From positions 174,885-238,884 of the forward strand of contig JAEPMJ010000004.1 of NCBI GenBank assembly GCA_017644005.1: a stretch of 64,000 nucleotides of DNA. Reading direction: 5' to 3'. Both the position numbers and the translations under genes were made by a program. How positions within the stretch are numbered: position 1 is the stretch's first letter; each line of letters opens with the position of its first letter. Source of the DNA: Rhizobiaceae bacterium. GTDB lineage: Bacteria; Pseudomonadota; Alphaproteobacteria; Rhizobiales; Rhizobiaceae. Shown in pieces: positions 1 to 8,912 of this stretch. The notes below the pieces were generated by a model that did no database searches, had not been told where the DNA came from, and saw only the letters and a program-made list of their open reading frames with translations.

Positions 1-59
1 ATAACGAACAAAATCGACAAGCTCCGGCAAGGCGGCCGGACAAAGCGAAGAGGACATTC

Positions 60-1175
60 ATGCCCTGGAGCAATCAGACCGGCGGCGGCCCATGGGGCGG
101 CGGTGGCGGAAACAATGGCAGCGGCGGCGGTGGCGGGCCCTGGGGCCCCGGCTCCGGCGGGCGCGGCCCGCAAGGCAGCCCGCCCGACCTCGAGGATATC
201 ATCCGGCGCGGCCAGGACCGGCTTCGGCAGGCTCTGCCGGGCGGCGGGCGGGCGAGCCCGGCGCTTTTCGGTATCATTGCCGTCATCCTGATCGTGGTAT
301 GGGCATTCCAGGCGGTCTATACGGTGCAGCCTGACGAACTGGCGGTGGAACTGCGTTTCGGTAAGCCGAAAGACGAGGTTTCCGAACCGGGCCTGCATTT
401 TCACTGGTGGCCGGTTGAGACCGTCGAAAAGGCGAATGTCGCAGAAAAGCTGGTCGATATCGGCGAGGTGCGCGGGAACGCATCTTCCGGGCTGATGCTC
501 TCGGGCGACCAGAACATCGTCGATGTGAAGTTTTCGGTCGCGTACCAGGTGGCAGACCCGAACGCTTATCTGTTCAATGTAGCAAGCCCCGACGACATGG
601 TTCGGCAGGTGGCTGAAAGCGCCGTGCGCGAGGTTGTTGGCCGCCGTCCTGCGCAGGACATTTTCCGTGACGATCGTCAAGGCATCGCGGAAGAGGTGCG
701 CGATATCGTTCAGACCACACTCGACGATTACGGGACAGGCCTTGCGGTCAACGCGATCTCGATCGAGGACGCAGCACCGCCACGGGAAGTGGCCGATGCG
801 TTCGATGAGGTGCAGCGCGCAGAGCAGGACGAAGATCGTTTCGTCGAGGAATCCAACCAGTATTCGAACCAGCAGCTCGGTCAGGCGCGCGGTGAAGCCG
901 CACAGATCCGCGAAGAGGCGGCAGCCTATAAGAACCGTGTTGTTCTGGAGGCTCAGGGTGAAGCGCAGCGCTTTATCTCGGTCTATGACGAATACGCCAA
1001 GGCGCCGGACGTTACACGCCGCCGCCTGTTCCTGGAAACCATGGAAAACGTGCTGAAGGGCTCCAACAAGGTGATTGTTGACGAAAATGGCGGGCCGGGC
1101 GTGATCCCGTATCTGCCGCTGCCTGAACTCAACCAGCGGCAGGGCAGCACCAACCGCACCCAGGGAGGCAACTGA
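60..1175 (+). CDS. hflK: FtsH protease modulator HflK
   Basis: Inner-membrane band-7 (SPFH) protein that partners HflC and restrains the FtsH AAA protease. The 371 residues begin with a glycine-rich arm (about residues 8-39), then one transmembrane helix (about 68-86) and a large SPFH domain facing the periplasm; the glutamine/alanine-rich coiled coil around 265-310 is typical of HflK. An AG-rich ribosome site sits just before the ATG. The stop overlaps the hflC start (TGATG), so translation is probably coupled. The 59 bases upstream hold no recognisable gene. Family assignment is firm. Confidence 0.96.
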   Translation: MPWSNQTGGGPWGGGGGNNGSGGGGGPWGPGSGGRGPQGSPPDLEDIIRRGQDRLRQALPGGGRASPALFGIIAVILIVVWAFQAVYTVQPDELAVELRFGKPKDEVSEPGLHFHWWPVETVEKANVAEKLVDIGEVRGNASSGLMLSGDQNIVDVKFSVAYQVADPNAYLFNVASPDDMVRQVAESAVREVVGRRPAQDIFRDDRQGIAEEVRDIVQTTLDDYGTGLAVNAISIEDAAPPREVADAFDEVQRAEQDEDRFVEESNQYSNQQLGQARGEAAQIREEAAAYKNRVVLEAQGEAQRFISVYDEYAKAPDVTRRRLFLETMENVLKGSNKVIVDENGGPGVIPYLPLPELNQRQGSTNRTQGGN

Positions 1176-2101
1176 TGAGCAACCGGCTTCCGATTATCGC
1201 GGTTATCGCCGCCATTCTTCTCTTCCTCGGTTATTCGTCGATCTTTGTGGTCAACGAACGCGAGCAGGCAATCGTGTTGCGCTTCGGCGAGATCGTCGAC
1301 GTGAAAGACGAACCCGGCCTCTACTTCAAGCTGCCTTTCGGCTTTCTGGAGGCCGACAATGTGCAGATACTCGAAGACCGGGTGCTGCGTTTCGACCTCG
1401 ATGACATCCGCGTGCAGGTATCGGGCGGCAAGTTCTACGAGGTTGACGCCTTCGTCGCCTATCGCATCTCCGACCCGCGCCGTTTCCGGCAGACGGTTTC
1501 GGGCAGCGTGCCGCTCGCAGAGCAGCGCCTGCGCACCCGTCTCGATGCGGCCCTGCGCCGTGTGTACGGTCTGCGCGGCTTCGAGGCAGCACTGTCGGAA
1601 GAGCGCTCTTCGATGATGCGGGAAGTGCGCGACCAGTTGCGTCCCGACGCCAACTCGCTCGGCCTGGATATTGCCGATGTGCGTATCCGCCGGACCGATC
1701 TCACCCAGGAAGTCTCGCAACAGACCTATGACCGCATGAAGGCGGAGCGCCTTGCCGAAGCCGAAAGGCTGAGGGCGCGAGGCCGCGAAGCCGCACAGCG
1801 CATCCGTGCGCGGGCTGACCGCGAAGTGGTGGAGATCATCGCCGATGCGCAGCGCGAATCGGAAATCCTGCGCGGTGAAGGCGAAGGCGAGCGCAATGCG
1901 ATCTTCGCCGATGCCTTCTCGCGCGACCCGGAGTTCTTCGACTTCTACCGGTCGATGGCTGCATACACGCAGGCGCTCGACCCGGACGGCACGACCATGC
2001 TTCTGTCTCCGAACTCGGACTTCTTCCGCTTCTTCGGATCGCAGTCTGGCGTGCCTGCTCCGGCGCAAGGAGCGGGTGCGGCTACCGGCGCTACCGAATA
2101 G
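1175..2101 (+). CDS. hflC: FtsH protease modulator HflC
   Basis: Second band-7 subunit of the HflKC complex around FtsH. The 308-residue protein has an N-terminal membrane anchor (about residues 4-24) followed by the SPFH domain and a charged helical region around 185-225 rich in Arg, Ala and Glu. It starts at the ATG overlapping the hflK stop by one base. The C-terminus is a low-complexity Ala/Gly/Pro tail. Its place directly after hflK, before a DUF2065 protein and a Do protease, is the usual rhizobial membrane quality-control operon. Confidence 0.96.
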   Translation: MSNRLPIIAVIAAILLFLGYSSIFVVNEREQAIVLRFGEIVDVKDEPGLYFKLPFGFLEADNVQILEDRVLRFDLDDIRVQVSGGKFYEVDAFVAYRISDPRRFRQTVSGSVPLAEQRLRTRLDAALRRVYGLRGFEAALSEERSSMMREVRDQLRPDANSLGLDIADVRIRRTDLTQEVSQQTYDRMKAERLAEAERLRARGREAAQRIRARADREVVEIIADAQRESEILRGEGEGERNAIFADAFSRDPEFFDFYRSMAAYTQALDPDGTTMLLSPNSDFFRFFGSQSGVPAPAQGAGAATGATE

Positions 2102-2116
2102 CGCGACCGGCGCGGC

Positions 2117-2302
2117 GTGACGGATTTTCTCGCAGCGCTCGGCCTGGTGCTGGTTCTCGAAGGCATCATCTATGGCGGCATGCCGTCGCTGGCCAAAAGG
2201 CTGGCGGCGGATGTGCTCAGGATTCCCGAGAGTACGTTGCGCGCCGGCGGTCTGATCGCAATCGCGGCCGGAGTCGGTATCGTGTGGCTGGTACGCGGAT
2301 AA
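2117..2302 (+). CDS. DUF2065 small membrane protein
   Basis: A 61-residue protein with a GTG start 15 bases after hflC. It has two hydrophobic helices (about residues 3-20 and 42-59) separated by a short basic segment that includes GGMPS. This matches the DUF2065 family, which is regularly encoded between hflC and a Do-type protease in alpha- and gammaproteobacteria. Its biochemical role is unknown; the conserved context suggests a link to HflKC/FtsH or envelope proteolysis. Confidence 0.85.
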   Translation: MTDFLAALGLVLVLEGIIYGGMPSLAKRLAADVLRIPESTLRAGGLIAIAAGVGIVWLVRG

Positions 2303-2399
2303 CGGATGATTTATCGGTGCCAGCTGTGCAAGGCCGCAAACAGGCCCTAATCGTTGCGAATATGGCAATCGGTCGATCGTGACCACGGGAGCGCATCCA

Positions 2400-3890
2400 A
2401 TGCTGTCCAGCCTCATCAAGGGACAATTGAACCGGCTCGTCGCATCGGCGGCAGCTGCTGCCTTTCTGGCGATTGTGCCTGTTGCGCATGCGCAGGATGC
2501 GCTGCGTCCCTATGGTCCCGCTTCCGTTGCCGATCTCGCCGAGGGCCTGCTTTCCGCCGTCGTGAACATCTCGACCTCGCAGAACGTGGCCGGCGCGCGA
2601 CCGAATGTACCGCCGCCGCAGATTCCCGAAGGTTCTCCGTTCCAGGATTTTTTTGACGACTTTTTTAACGACCGGGGCGGCCCTGCACCCGGTCCGCGCC
2701 GTGTCAATTCGCTCGGCTCCGGCTTTGTGGTCGATGCGGATGAAGGCATCATCATCACCAACAATCATGTGATCGCGGACGCGGATGAAATCGAGGTGAA
2801 TTTCTCCGACGGTGCCACGCTGAAAGCGGAGCTGATCGGGCGCGACGCGGAAATCGACCTCGCGGTTCTGAAAGTGGACCCGGAAGCACACAATCTTACG
2901 GCGGTTCAGTTCGGCGATTCCGATGCGATCCGAATCGGCGACTGGGTGATGGCGATCGGCAATCCCTTCGGGCTTGGCGGTTCGGTGACGGTGGGCATCG
3001 TTTCGGCGCGCGACCGCAATATCAATAGCGGGCGCTATGACGACTTCATTCAGACCGATGCCGCGATCAACCGCGGCAATTCCGGCGGGCCGCTATTCAA
3101 CATGAATGGCGAGGTGATCGGCATCAATACCGCCATCATATCGCCGTCCGGCGGTTCGATCGGCATCGGTTTTGCCATTCCCTCCGAACTGGCTGTCGGC
3201 ATCATCGATCAGTTAAGGCAGTTCGGGGAAACGCGGCGCGGATGGCTCGGCGTGCGCATTCAGCCTGTTTCGGCGGACGTGGCGGAAAGTCTGGGGCTCG
3301 ACCGTGCGCGCGGCGTTCTGATCGCGGGTGTGGTGAAGGGTGGTCCCGTCGATGACGGGTCCATTCTACCGGGCGATGTGATCCTGAAATTCAACGGCAG
3401 AAATGTCGACGAGGTCCGCGATCTGCGGCGCATCGTCGCCGACACCGCTGTCGGTTCCGAGGCGGAGCTCGTAGTGCTGCGCAAAGGCGAGGAGATAACC
3501 GTCACGGTGAAGCTGGGGCGGCTGGAGGAAAACAGCGATGTCGCCTCGTCCGAGCACGAAGGCGGCGACAACGAGACCGGCCAACTGGCAACAGCGTCGG
3601 TTCTGGGCATGACGATCGCGGAACTCAATGAGGAAACGCGGGCGCAGTTCGAAATCTCCGACGACGTCAACGGCGTGGTCATTGTGGAAGTTGATCCCAA
3701 TTCGGCAGCGGGCGACAAGGGCATTGTGGCCGGCGACGTCATCACGGAGATCGCGCAGGAATCGGTATCGACGCCGCAGGACGTTCTCGACAGGATCGGA
3801 ACGCTTCAGGGACAAGGGCGCAGGAATGCGCTTCTGATGCTCTCGTCCCGCAATGGCGATCTGCGCTTTGAGACAGTGCGCATGAACTGA
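2400..3890 (+). CDS. Do family periplasmic serine protease (DegP/DegQ-like)
   Basis: Periplasmic protease and chaperone of misfolded envelope proteins. From the ATG at 2400 it is 496 residues; an upstream in-frame GTG at 2379 is less likely because 2400 gives a clean signal peptide ending in AHA at residue 31. The trypsin-like triad is visible as His123 (NNHVI), Asp153 (EIDLAVLKV) and Ser228 (GNSGGPL). Two PDZ domains follow, roughly residues 275-365 and 395-490. It lies downstream of hflKC and DUF2065, apparently in the same transcription unit. DegP and DegQ cannot be told apart here. Confidence 0.95.
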   Translation: MLSSLIKGQLNRLVASAAAAAFLAIVPVAHAQDALRPYGPASVADLAEGLLSAVVNISTSQNVAGARPNVPPPQIPEGSPFQDFFDDFFNDRGGPAPGPRRVNSLGSGFVVDADEGIIITNNHVIADADEIEVNFSDGATLKAELIGRDAEIDLAVLKVDPEAHNLTAVQFGDSDAIRIGDWVMAIGNPFGLGGSVTVGIVSARDRNINSGRYDDFIQTDAAINRGNSGGPLFNMNGEVIGINTAIISPSGGSIGIGFAIPSELAVGIIDQLRQFGETRRGWLGVRIQPVSADVAESLGLDRARGVLIAGVVKGGPVDDGSILPGDVILKFNGRNVDEVRDLRRIVADTAVGSEAELVVLRKGEEITVTVKLGRLEENSDVASSEHEGGDNETGQLATASVLGMTIAELNEETRAQFEISDDVNGVVIVEVDPNSAAGDKGIVAGDVITEIAQESVSTPQDVLDRIGTLQGQGRRNALLMLSSRNGDLRFETVRMN

Positions 3891-3917
3891 GTCCGGTTCT
3901 CCGGACAGCCTTTTGAC
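3891..3917 (+). terminator. Possible terminator between the Do protease and serB
   Basis: A 6-bp perfect stem (GTCCGG, loop TTCT, CCGGAC) begins immediately after the protease stop codon and is followed by a short T-rich stretch. It lies between convergent genes. The stem is short, so confidence is moderate. Confidence 0.45.
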
Positions 3918-3936
3918 TTTACGAAAATGCCGTGCG

Positions 3937-4824
3937 TCAGGGAGCGAACTGCTCGCGCCGGTAGCCTTGCAGGTAAAGCAGGGCGGTCAGGTCGCCGTGA
4001 TCGATGCGGATCCGCGCGGCGGCAGCGACAGCGGGCTTGGCATGGAGCGCGACGCCGGTGCCGGCGAGGTTGATCATGTCGAGATCGTTTGCACCGTCAC
4101 CGACAGCGAGTGCTTCTGCCGGCGTGATGCCGCGCTTGGCCGTAATGTCACGCAATGCGGCGGCTTTTGCCTCTCGCCCCATGATGGGTGCGGCGACTCG
4201 GCCGGTTAGTTTGCCGTTTTCGACGATCAACCGATTGGCTCGGTTTTCCTGAAATCCGAGCTGCACCGCGATGCGGCTGGTGAAGGCGTCGAAGCCACCC
4301 GAAACGAGAGCCGTCCATGCGCCATCGCGATTCATGGTCGCGACAAGTTCGCGCCCGCCGCTCGCCAGCGTGATGCGGGTTTTGACCACCTGATCGATGA
4401 CTGCTTCGTCCAGGCCGGCGAGCAGCGCCACGCGCTCACGCAGCGCCGGTTCGAAGTCGATCTCGCCGTTCATAGCCCGGGCCGTTATTGCGGCGATACG
4501 CGACTTGAGACCGACTGCCTCGCCGAGTTCGTCGATGCATTCCTGGTCGATCATGGTGGAATCCATGTCGGCGATGAGCAACTTCTTGCGACGGCCGGCG
4601 CTTTCCTGAATGGCGACGTCTATCGGCGCGCTGGCCAGAAGCGGCGCAAGCCTGGACTGAGCTTCCGTTGCGGTGGCGCCTTGCGGCAATGCCAGGTCAC
4701 AGGCGACATCGGCGGCGAGCCATTCTATATGCTTGGCTTCGAGCAGGCGGGCGGCATCTTTGGCGAGCGGGAGCGAAAGTGCGGCGGCTGCGGGGTTGGA
4801 GATGAGCGTGGCGACTAGGGGCAT
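3937..4824 (-). CDS. serB: Phosphoserine phosphatase
   Basis: HAD-superfamily enzyme that dephosphorylates O-phosphoserine in the last step of serine synthesis. The 295-residue form starts at the ATG at 4824; a longer in-frame extension would run deep into miaA and is rejected. HAD motif I is DMDST at residues 86-90 with Asp86 as nucleophile; the later GDGAND motif carries the metal-binding aspartates. The N-terminal 75 residues are the ACT-like region usual in proteobacterial SerB. It is divergent from miaA with only 30 bases between the starts, so the promoters overlap. Confidence 0.95.
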   Translation of the reverse strand: MPLVATLISNPAAAALSLPLAKDAARLLEAKHIEWLAADVACDLALPQGATATEAQSRLAPLLASAPIDVAIQESAGRRKKLLIADMDSTMIDQECIDELGEAVGLKSRIAAITARAMNGEIDFEPALRERVALLAGLDEAVIDQVVKTRITLASGGRELVATMNRDGAWTALVSGGFDAFTSRIAVQLGFQENRANRLIVENGKLTGRVAAPIMGREAKAAALRDITAKRGITPAEALAVGDGANDLDMINLAGTGVALHAKPAVAAAARIRIDHGDLTALLYLQGYRREQFAP

Positions 4825-4854
4825 CGGCCGGCCGGAATTCGGGGGATCGGGAGA

Positions 4855-5745
4855 ATGCTGAAGAACGCGATCCTGATAGCGGGCCCGACCGCGAGCGGCA
4901 AGTCGGCCCTGGCGCTGAGGCTTGCACGCGAAACCGGCGGAACGATCGTCAACGCGGATTCCATGCAGGTCTACTCGGTACTCGACCGGCTGACGGCAAG
5001 ACCTGATGCCGCCGATCTCGAAGCCCTGCCGCATCGTCTTTACGGGCATGTCCATCCCGCGGATGACTATTCGACCGGACACTGGCTGCGCGATGTCGGC
5101 GGACTGATCGAAAGCGGCGAATTCCGGGAGCGCAAGGCAGTTTTTTGCGGCGGAACGGGGCTTTATTTCAAGGCGCTGCTCGAGGGGCTTTCGCGCATGC
5201 CCGACGTATCAGCGTCGATTCGCGAAGGCTGGCGGCGCAGGCTTTCCGAGGACGGGCCGGAAAAACTCCATGAAGTTCTGGCGCGGGATGACCCCGACGT
5301 GGCTGCAAAACTGAAACCCGCCGATGGGCAACGTATCGTGCGGGCGCTCGAGGTGCTTGAAGCGTCGGGGCGTTCGATCCTGGACTGGCAGCGCGATCGG
5401 GATTTGCCGCTGGTCGACACTGCCAGCGCGAGGATGATCCTGATCGAACCGGACCGGAGCGAGCTCGACCGGCGGATCGTGCAGCGGTTCGCAAAGATGT
5501 TGGATGACGGAGCGGTAGACGAGGTCCGACTGCTGCTGGCACTTGGTCTCGATGCCGGCAAACCGGCGATGAAGGCGATCGGCGTGCGCGAGATTGGCGC
5601 ATATCTGAGGGGCGAAGCAACGCGTGAAGAGGCGATCGAAAATGCACGTATCGCAACGCGTCAGTATGCCAAGCGGCAAATCACCTGGTTTCGCAATCAG
5701 ACCGGGCCCCAGTGGCTGAAGATCAGCGAACCCAAGCTACTGTGA
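4855..5745 (+). CDS. miaA: tRNA dimethylallyltransferase
   Basis: Transfers the dimethylallyl group to A37 of tRNAs that read UNN codons. The 296-residue protein opens with the P-loop GPTASGKS (residues 10-17) and shows the family's NADSMQVY substrate motif soon after; the C-terminal [14 protein letters not shown] segment is the conserved tRNA-binding end. Length is normal for MiaA. The gene is divergent from serB and is followed by a diguanylate cyclase after 109 non-coding bases. Confidence 0.96.
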   Translation: MLKNAILIAGPTASGKSALALRLARETGGTIVNADSMQVYSVLDRLTARPDAADLEALPHRLYGHVHPADDYSTGHWLRDVGGLIESGEFRERKAVFCGGTGLYFKALLEGLSRMPDVSASIREGWRRRLSEDGPEKLHEVLARDDPDVAAKLKPADGQRIVRALEVLEASGRSILDWQRDRDLPLVDTASARMILIEPDRSELDRRIVQRFAKMLDDGAVDEVRLLLALGLDAGKPAMKAIGVREIGAYLRGEATREEAIENARIATRQYAKRQITWFRNQTGPQWLKISEPKLL

Positions 5746-5854
5746 GGCGCCTAGACATGACGTTACGTAAATTTTGGAATTTCACGCCGGAATTAACCTC
5801 ACGTAAGGCGGCCCTGTGAGATAGGTAGCGCCGGGAATATTCTCGTGGGGATTC

Positions 5855-6649
5855 ATGCGGTTTCACAAGTCGGAATCGGCATTCTTCGTCTTTATGGCCC
5901 TCATCCTCGGTGCGGGCCTGCTGACGGTTTACGCGTACGGGATTATTCTCGACCCGAACGGCTATTTTGCCGTACCGCGGGGCTTCGAAGCGGCTTCATT
6001 CGTCGGCCAACTGATGTTTGCCTCGGGCGTATTGCTGGCGACGGCCCTGTTTTTCGGCATGTTCCTGATTTACCCGCTGATCAGAACCCAGGCGCGCGAA
6101 GGCTATGCGTTGCGCGAGATGACAGAATCGCTGAGTGCCCGCTCCGAGACGCTGGAACATGCGGCACTGACGGATTCACTGACGGGGATGCAAAACCGGC
6201 GTTATTTCGACGATGCGCTGCGCGAATATCTGGACGAATTCCGCCGTGTCGATAAGCCGGTCGGCCTCATGATTCTCGATCTCGACCATTTCAAGCAGGT
6301 GAACGACACGCATGGGCACGATGTCGGCGACAGGGTGCTCAAGGAGGTTGCCAACTGCCTGCGCGACCTGACCCGATTTCATGACGTCGTGGCACGACTG
6401 GGAGGCGAGGAGTTCGCCGTCGTTGCACCGAACATGGCAGACGACGCCCTGATCAAGCTCGCAGAGCGTATCCGCAAGGCGGTTGCCGCGCTGACGCTTA
6501 CGACCTCCGGCAATGTCAGGCTCAAGGTGACGACGTCGATCGGTCTAGCGGTGTGGGACAGGAAGGAAACCGCGGACGAGTTCTTCCGGCGGGCCGACAA
6601 GCAGTTGTACCAGGCCAAGCGGCAGGGCCGGAACCGGGTCTGCGCCTAG
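5855..6649 (+). CDS. Membrane-bound diguanylate cyclase (GGDEF)
   Basis: Makes the second messenger cyclic di-GMP. The 264-residue protein has two transmembrane helices (about residues 9-29 and 49-73) with a short loop between them, a coiled linker, then a GGDEF domain. The active-site loop is GGEEF at 183-187, a catalytically competent variant. The inhibitory RxxD site is present as RFHD (174-177) at the usual spacing, so product inhibition is expected. No separate sensory domain is visible. The stimulus is unknown. Confidence 0.92.
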   Translation: MRFHKSESAFFVFMALILGAGLLTVYAYGIILDPNGYFAVPRGFEAASFVGQLMFASGVLLATALFFGMFLIYPLIRTQAREGYALREMTESLSARSETLEHAALTDSLTGMQNRRYFDDALREYLDEFRRVDKPVGLMILDLDHFKQVNDTHGHDVGDRVLKEVANCLRDLTRFHDVVARLGGEEFAVVAPNMADDALIKLAERIRKAVAALTLTTSGNVRLKVTTSIGLAVWDRKETADEFFRRADKQLYQAKRQGRNRVCA

Positions 6650-6757
6650 GGTCTGCCGGGGCGGCCCAGCGCAACCGCCGTGGATTCATGCAGGTCCAGC
6701 CGAGTACAAGCCGGATCAAAATTCCGGCGATTGCCGAGGTAATGGACGTCGATCCTC

Positions 6758-8575
6758 CTAGCGGAGCCTGTCGCGGGGCAGGTTGTCATAGGCCCTGCGC
6801 CCGTAGACGCTGTCGCGACTGTAGTCCGCCTCACCGTCATCGCGCCGGAAACCGTCATTCAGGCGGCGGCGCAGCGATGTGCCAGCGCCGAATATATCGT
6901 CTTCCTCGCTCTGCTTCGGCAAATTGCGCATGCGATCCACCAGCTCGCGCAGGTCGATACTGCTTTCAACCGGTTCGCCCAACGTGTTGGACTTGGCCAC
7001 TGATCCGGGGATCAGCGATGCCGACTGTTTTTCGAACTTCAACCGCATTGTGGTGGCCACACCCTCGCCGAAGGCGATCGCCTCGCGTTGGCCCATCGAG
7101 GACAGGAACGAAAGCGTGGAGGCGGAGGAATCGGCGATGGCCGAGCGAATGATGTCCTGGTCGCGCTCGTTGGCAAGTCGCATTGCGAAGACGGTCGAGC
7201 ATTGGGACAGAATTGTGGAATCCAGTTCGCCGGGACGCTGCGTCACCACCCCGAGATAGCAGCCATATTTGCGGCCTTCCTTGGCGATGCGCGACAGCGC
7301 GTAGCGGGTCGGTGCAAAGCCCAGTCGCGTGTCTGCGGGTATGTAGCGGTGCGCTTCCTCGCACAGCACCAGAAGCTTCAGCCTGCCGTCGCTCCACAGC
7401 GCAACATCGAAGGCGAGGCGCGCGACCACCGAGCAGACCGAATTCACCACTTCCGCAGGCATGCCGGCCATTTCCAGACAGGTGATCGGCCGCCCGTTAT
7501 GCGGGATCCGGAAAATGTTGCCGATCGTATCCTCGAAAGTGTCTTCATACAGGCGCGAATTGAACATGAACTTGTAGCGCGGGTCGTTCATGGCCGATTC
7601 AAGCCGGTTGCGAAGTGCGCGATAGGCCGGACGGTCGGTCTTGCTGTCGAGCAGGCCCATACGATCCGAGATGAGGTGGATCAGGTCTGCCATGCGATAG
7701 GGAACCGGCGTGTCGGCCGTAATGACGCCGGATTCGGCGCTGCGCTTCAATTGCACCTGCTGGCCGCCACCGCGGAAAAGCTGCTTTGCCTGGGGTATGA
7801 GGGCGCGAAGCAGGTCGACTTCCTGCGGGTCGGGCTCGCGGCCGCGATATAGAACCTCGACGAACTCTTCCAGCCGGAAAAGCCAGAAAGGCAGGTCGAG
7901 GGTGGCAGGATCGATGCGGATGGACTGGTCGGGAAACGTAGCCGCGAATTCGTTATGCGGGTCGAGAATGAGCACATGCAGGTCGGGACGCGCAGCGATC
8001 GCCTTGCGCAGGAGCAGCGACACCGCCGTCGATTTGCCGACGCCGGTCGTCCCGACAATCGCAAAATGGCGGCTCAGGGTATCGTCGATCGAAACGCAGG
8101 CCGAAATCGAGTCGTCCTGGGACAGAGTGCCTATCTGAATGCTGCGCTTGCTGCCCAGGTCGAAGATAGCCCGCAGATCGTCGGCGCGTATGCGGTGAGC
8201 CGGTGCCCCAATCTCCGGATACACGGTGATGCCCCGATCGAAGACGGGACGACGGCCAATGTCGCGTATTTCGCCAATCAGTTCGACGTTGACCTGTACC
8301 GTGTTCTCGGCAGCTTCACTCCAGCTGTGTCCCGGGCTATCGATCGAATACACCAGGCCGACGGTACGGATCTCACCCAAATTGACCGAGATCATCCTGC
8401 CGACGGCCCATTGGCCGGTGGTCTGGCCCCTGGCGTCGCTGGCGAACGCAGCAATGGTCGCGCGCGCGCCGTCGCAATAGACGACGCGTCCCAGCAGACG
8501 ATCGTGTGGCTGAGCCACCGTCCGCCGTTCCTGACTGGTTGTCTCGGGGTCCACAGAACCCCCTTCAACATACAT
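6758..8575 (-). CDS. HerA-like ATP-binding protein (DUF87)
   Basis: Hexameric DNA-translocase type ATPase of the HerA/FtsK superfamily. From the ATG at 8575 (five residues inside another possible ATG at 8590) it is 605 residues. An N-terminal barrel region precedes the Walker A motif GTTGVGKS (about 175-182); Walker B is LVLCEEAHRY, followed by a conserved arginine-rich sensor region. The C-terminal 40 residues are polar and look disordered. A longer reading frame would overlap ilvB and is rejected. No NurA nuclease partner is adjacent, so a role in end resection is only an inference. Confidence 0.85.
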   Translation of the reverse strand: MYVEGGSVDPETTSQERRTVAQPHDRLLGRVVYCDGARATIAAFASDARGQTTGQWAVGRMISVNLGEIRTVGLVYSIDSPGHSWSEAAENTVQVNVELIGEIRDIGRRPVFDRGITVYPEIGAPAHRIRADDLRAIFDLGSKRSIQIGTLSQDDSISACVSIDDTLSRHFAIVGTTGVGKSTAVSLLLRKAIAARPDLHVLILDPHNEFAATFPDQSIRIDPATLDLPFWLFRLEEFVEVLYRGREPDPQEVDLLRALIPQAKQLFRGGGQQVQLKRSAESGVITADTPVPYRMADLIHLISDRMGLLDSKTDRPAYRALRNRLESAMNDPRYKFMFNSRLYEDTFEDTIGNIFRIPHNGRPITCLEMAGMPAEVVNSVCSVVARLAFDVALWSDGRLKLLVLCEEAHRYIPADTRLGFAPTRYALSRIAKEGRKYGCYLGVVTQRPGELDSTILSQCSTVFAMRLANERDQDIIRSAIADSSASTLSFLSSMGQREAIAFGEGVATTMRLKFEKQSASLIPGSVAKSNTLGEPVESSIDLRELVDRMRNLPKQSEEDDIFGAGTSLRRRLNDGFRRDDGEADYSRDSVYGRRAYDNLPRDRLR

Positions 8576-8709
8576 ACCAACTGCCCCCATCTGCGCCCGG
8601 CAGTGTTCGCACAAGAGAGTTAATTGTCGGTGTCGGTGAGTGCCATCGGAGCGATAATTTGCCGCCGACCGGCTGAAAACGGCGAATCCGCCGACACAAC
8701 ACAACCGCG

Positions 8710-8739
8710 TTGACTTGCATTGCGGTTCGCATCTATTGT
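8710..8739 (+). promoter_or_regulatory. Promoter of the ilvB leader
   Basis: TTGACT (8710-8715) and TATTGT (8734-8739) are separated by 18 bases, a good sigma-70-type match. The predicted start of transcription, about 7 bases after the -10 box, falls at or one base before the ATG of the leader peptide at 8747. The leader mRNA would therefore be essentially leaderless. Confidence 0.65.
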
Positions 8740-8746
8740 CCGCGCC

Positions 8747-8800
8747 ATGATAAAGAAGATCATTCTCGTAGTAGGACGGCGCATGGGCAAGGCGGTGTAA
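8747..8800 (+). CDS. ilvL: ilvBN leader peptide (attenuator)
   Basis: A 17-codon reading frame, MIKKIILVVGRRMGKAV, sits between the promoter and a transcription terminator upstream of ilvB. Codons 5-9 are Ile-Ile-Leu-Val-Val, the three branched-chain amino acids controlled by the pathway, as in classical attenuators. The stop codon lies within a hairpin (GGCGGT at 8791-8796 pairing with ACCGCC at 8800-8805). Ribosome stalling on the Ile/Leu/Val run would be expected to change downstream folding and relieve termination. There is no Shine-Dalgarno and probably no 5' untranslated region. The gene symbol is used by analogy. Confidence 0.75.
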   Translation: MIKKIILVVGRRMGKAV

Positions 8801-8831
8801 CCGCCGGGCGAAAGCACCATGCGCAACGAAC

Positions 8832-8856
8832 AGGCTCCCTCGAGGGGCCTTTTTTA
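8832..8856 (+). terminator. Attenuator terminator upstream of ilvB
   Basis: A GC-rich stem pairs AGGCTCC (8832-8838) with GGGGCCT (8844-8850), including one G-T wobble, and runs into a tract of six T. It lies 32 bases after the leader-peptide stop and 57 bases before the ilvB start, where an attenuator terminator belongs. Confidence 0.7.
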
Positions 8857-8912
8857 TTGGCCGCGCGCGGATTAAAGGACACCTGCGCAAGACGACAGAC
8901 GGGGCAGAGATT

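Noticed and set aside
983..2419. 478-codon frame antisense to hflC and DUF2065
   Set aside because: It mirrors well-supported genes and has no recognisable motif; long antisense frames are expected from GC-rich third positions.
5746..5854. Short related words (TTACGTAA and CACGTAAGG) between miaA and the cyclase gene
   Set aside because: Too short and too few to call an operator or repeat.
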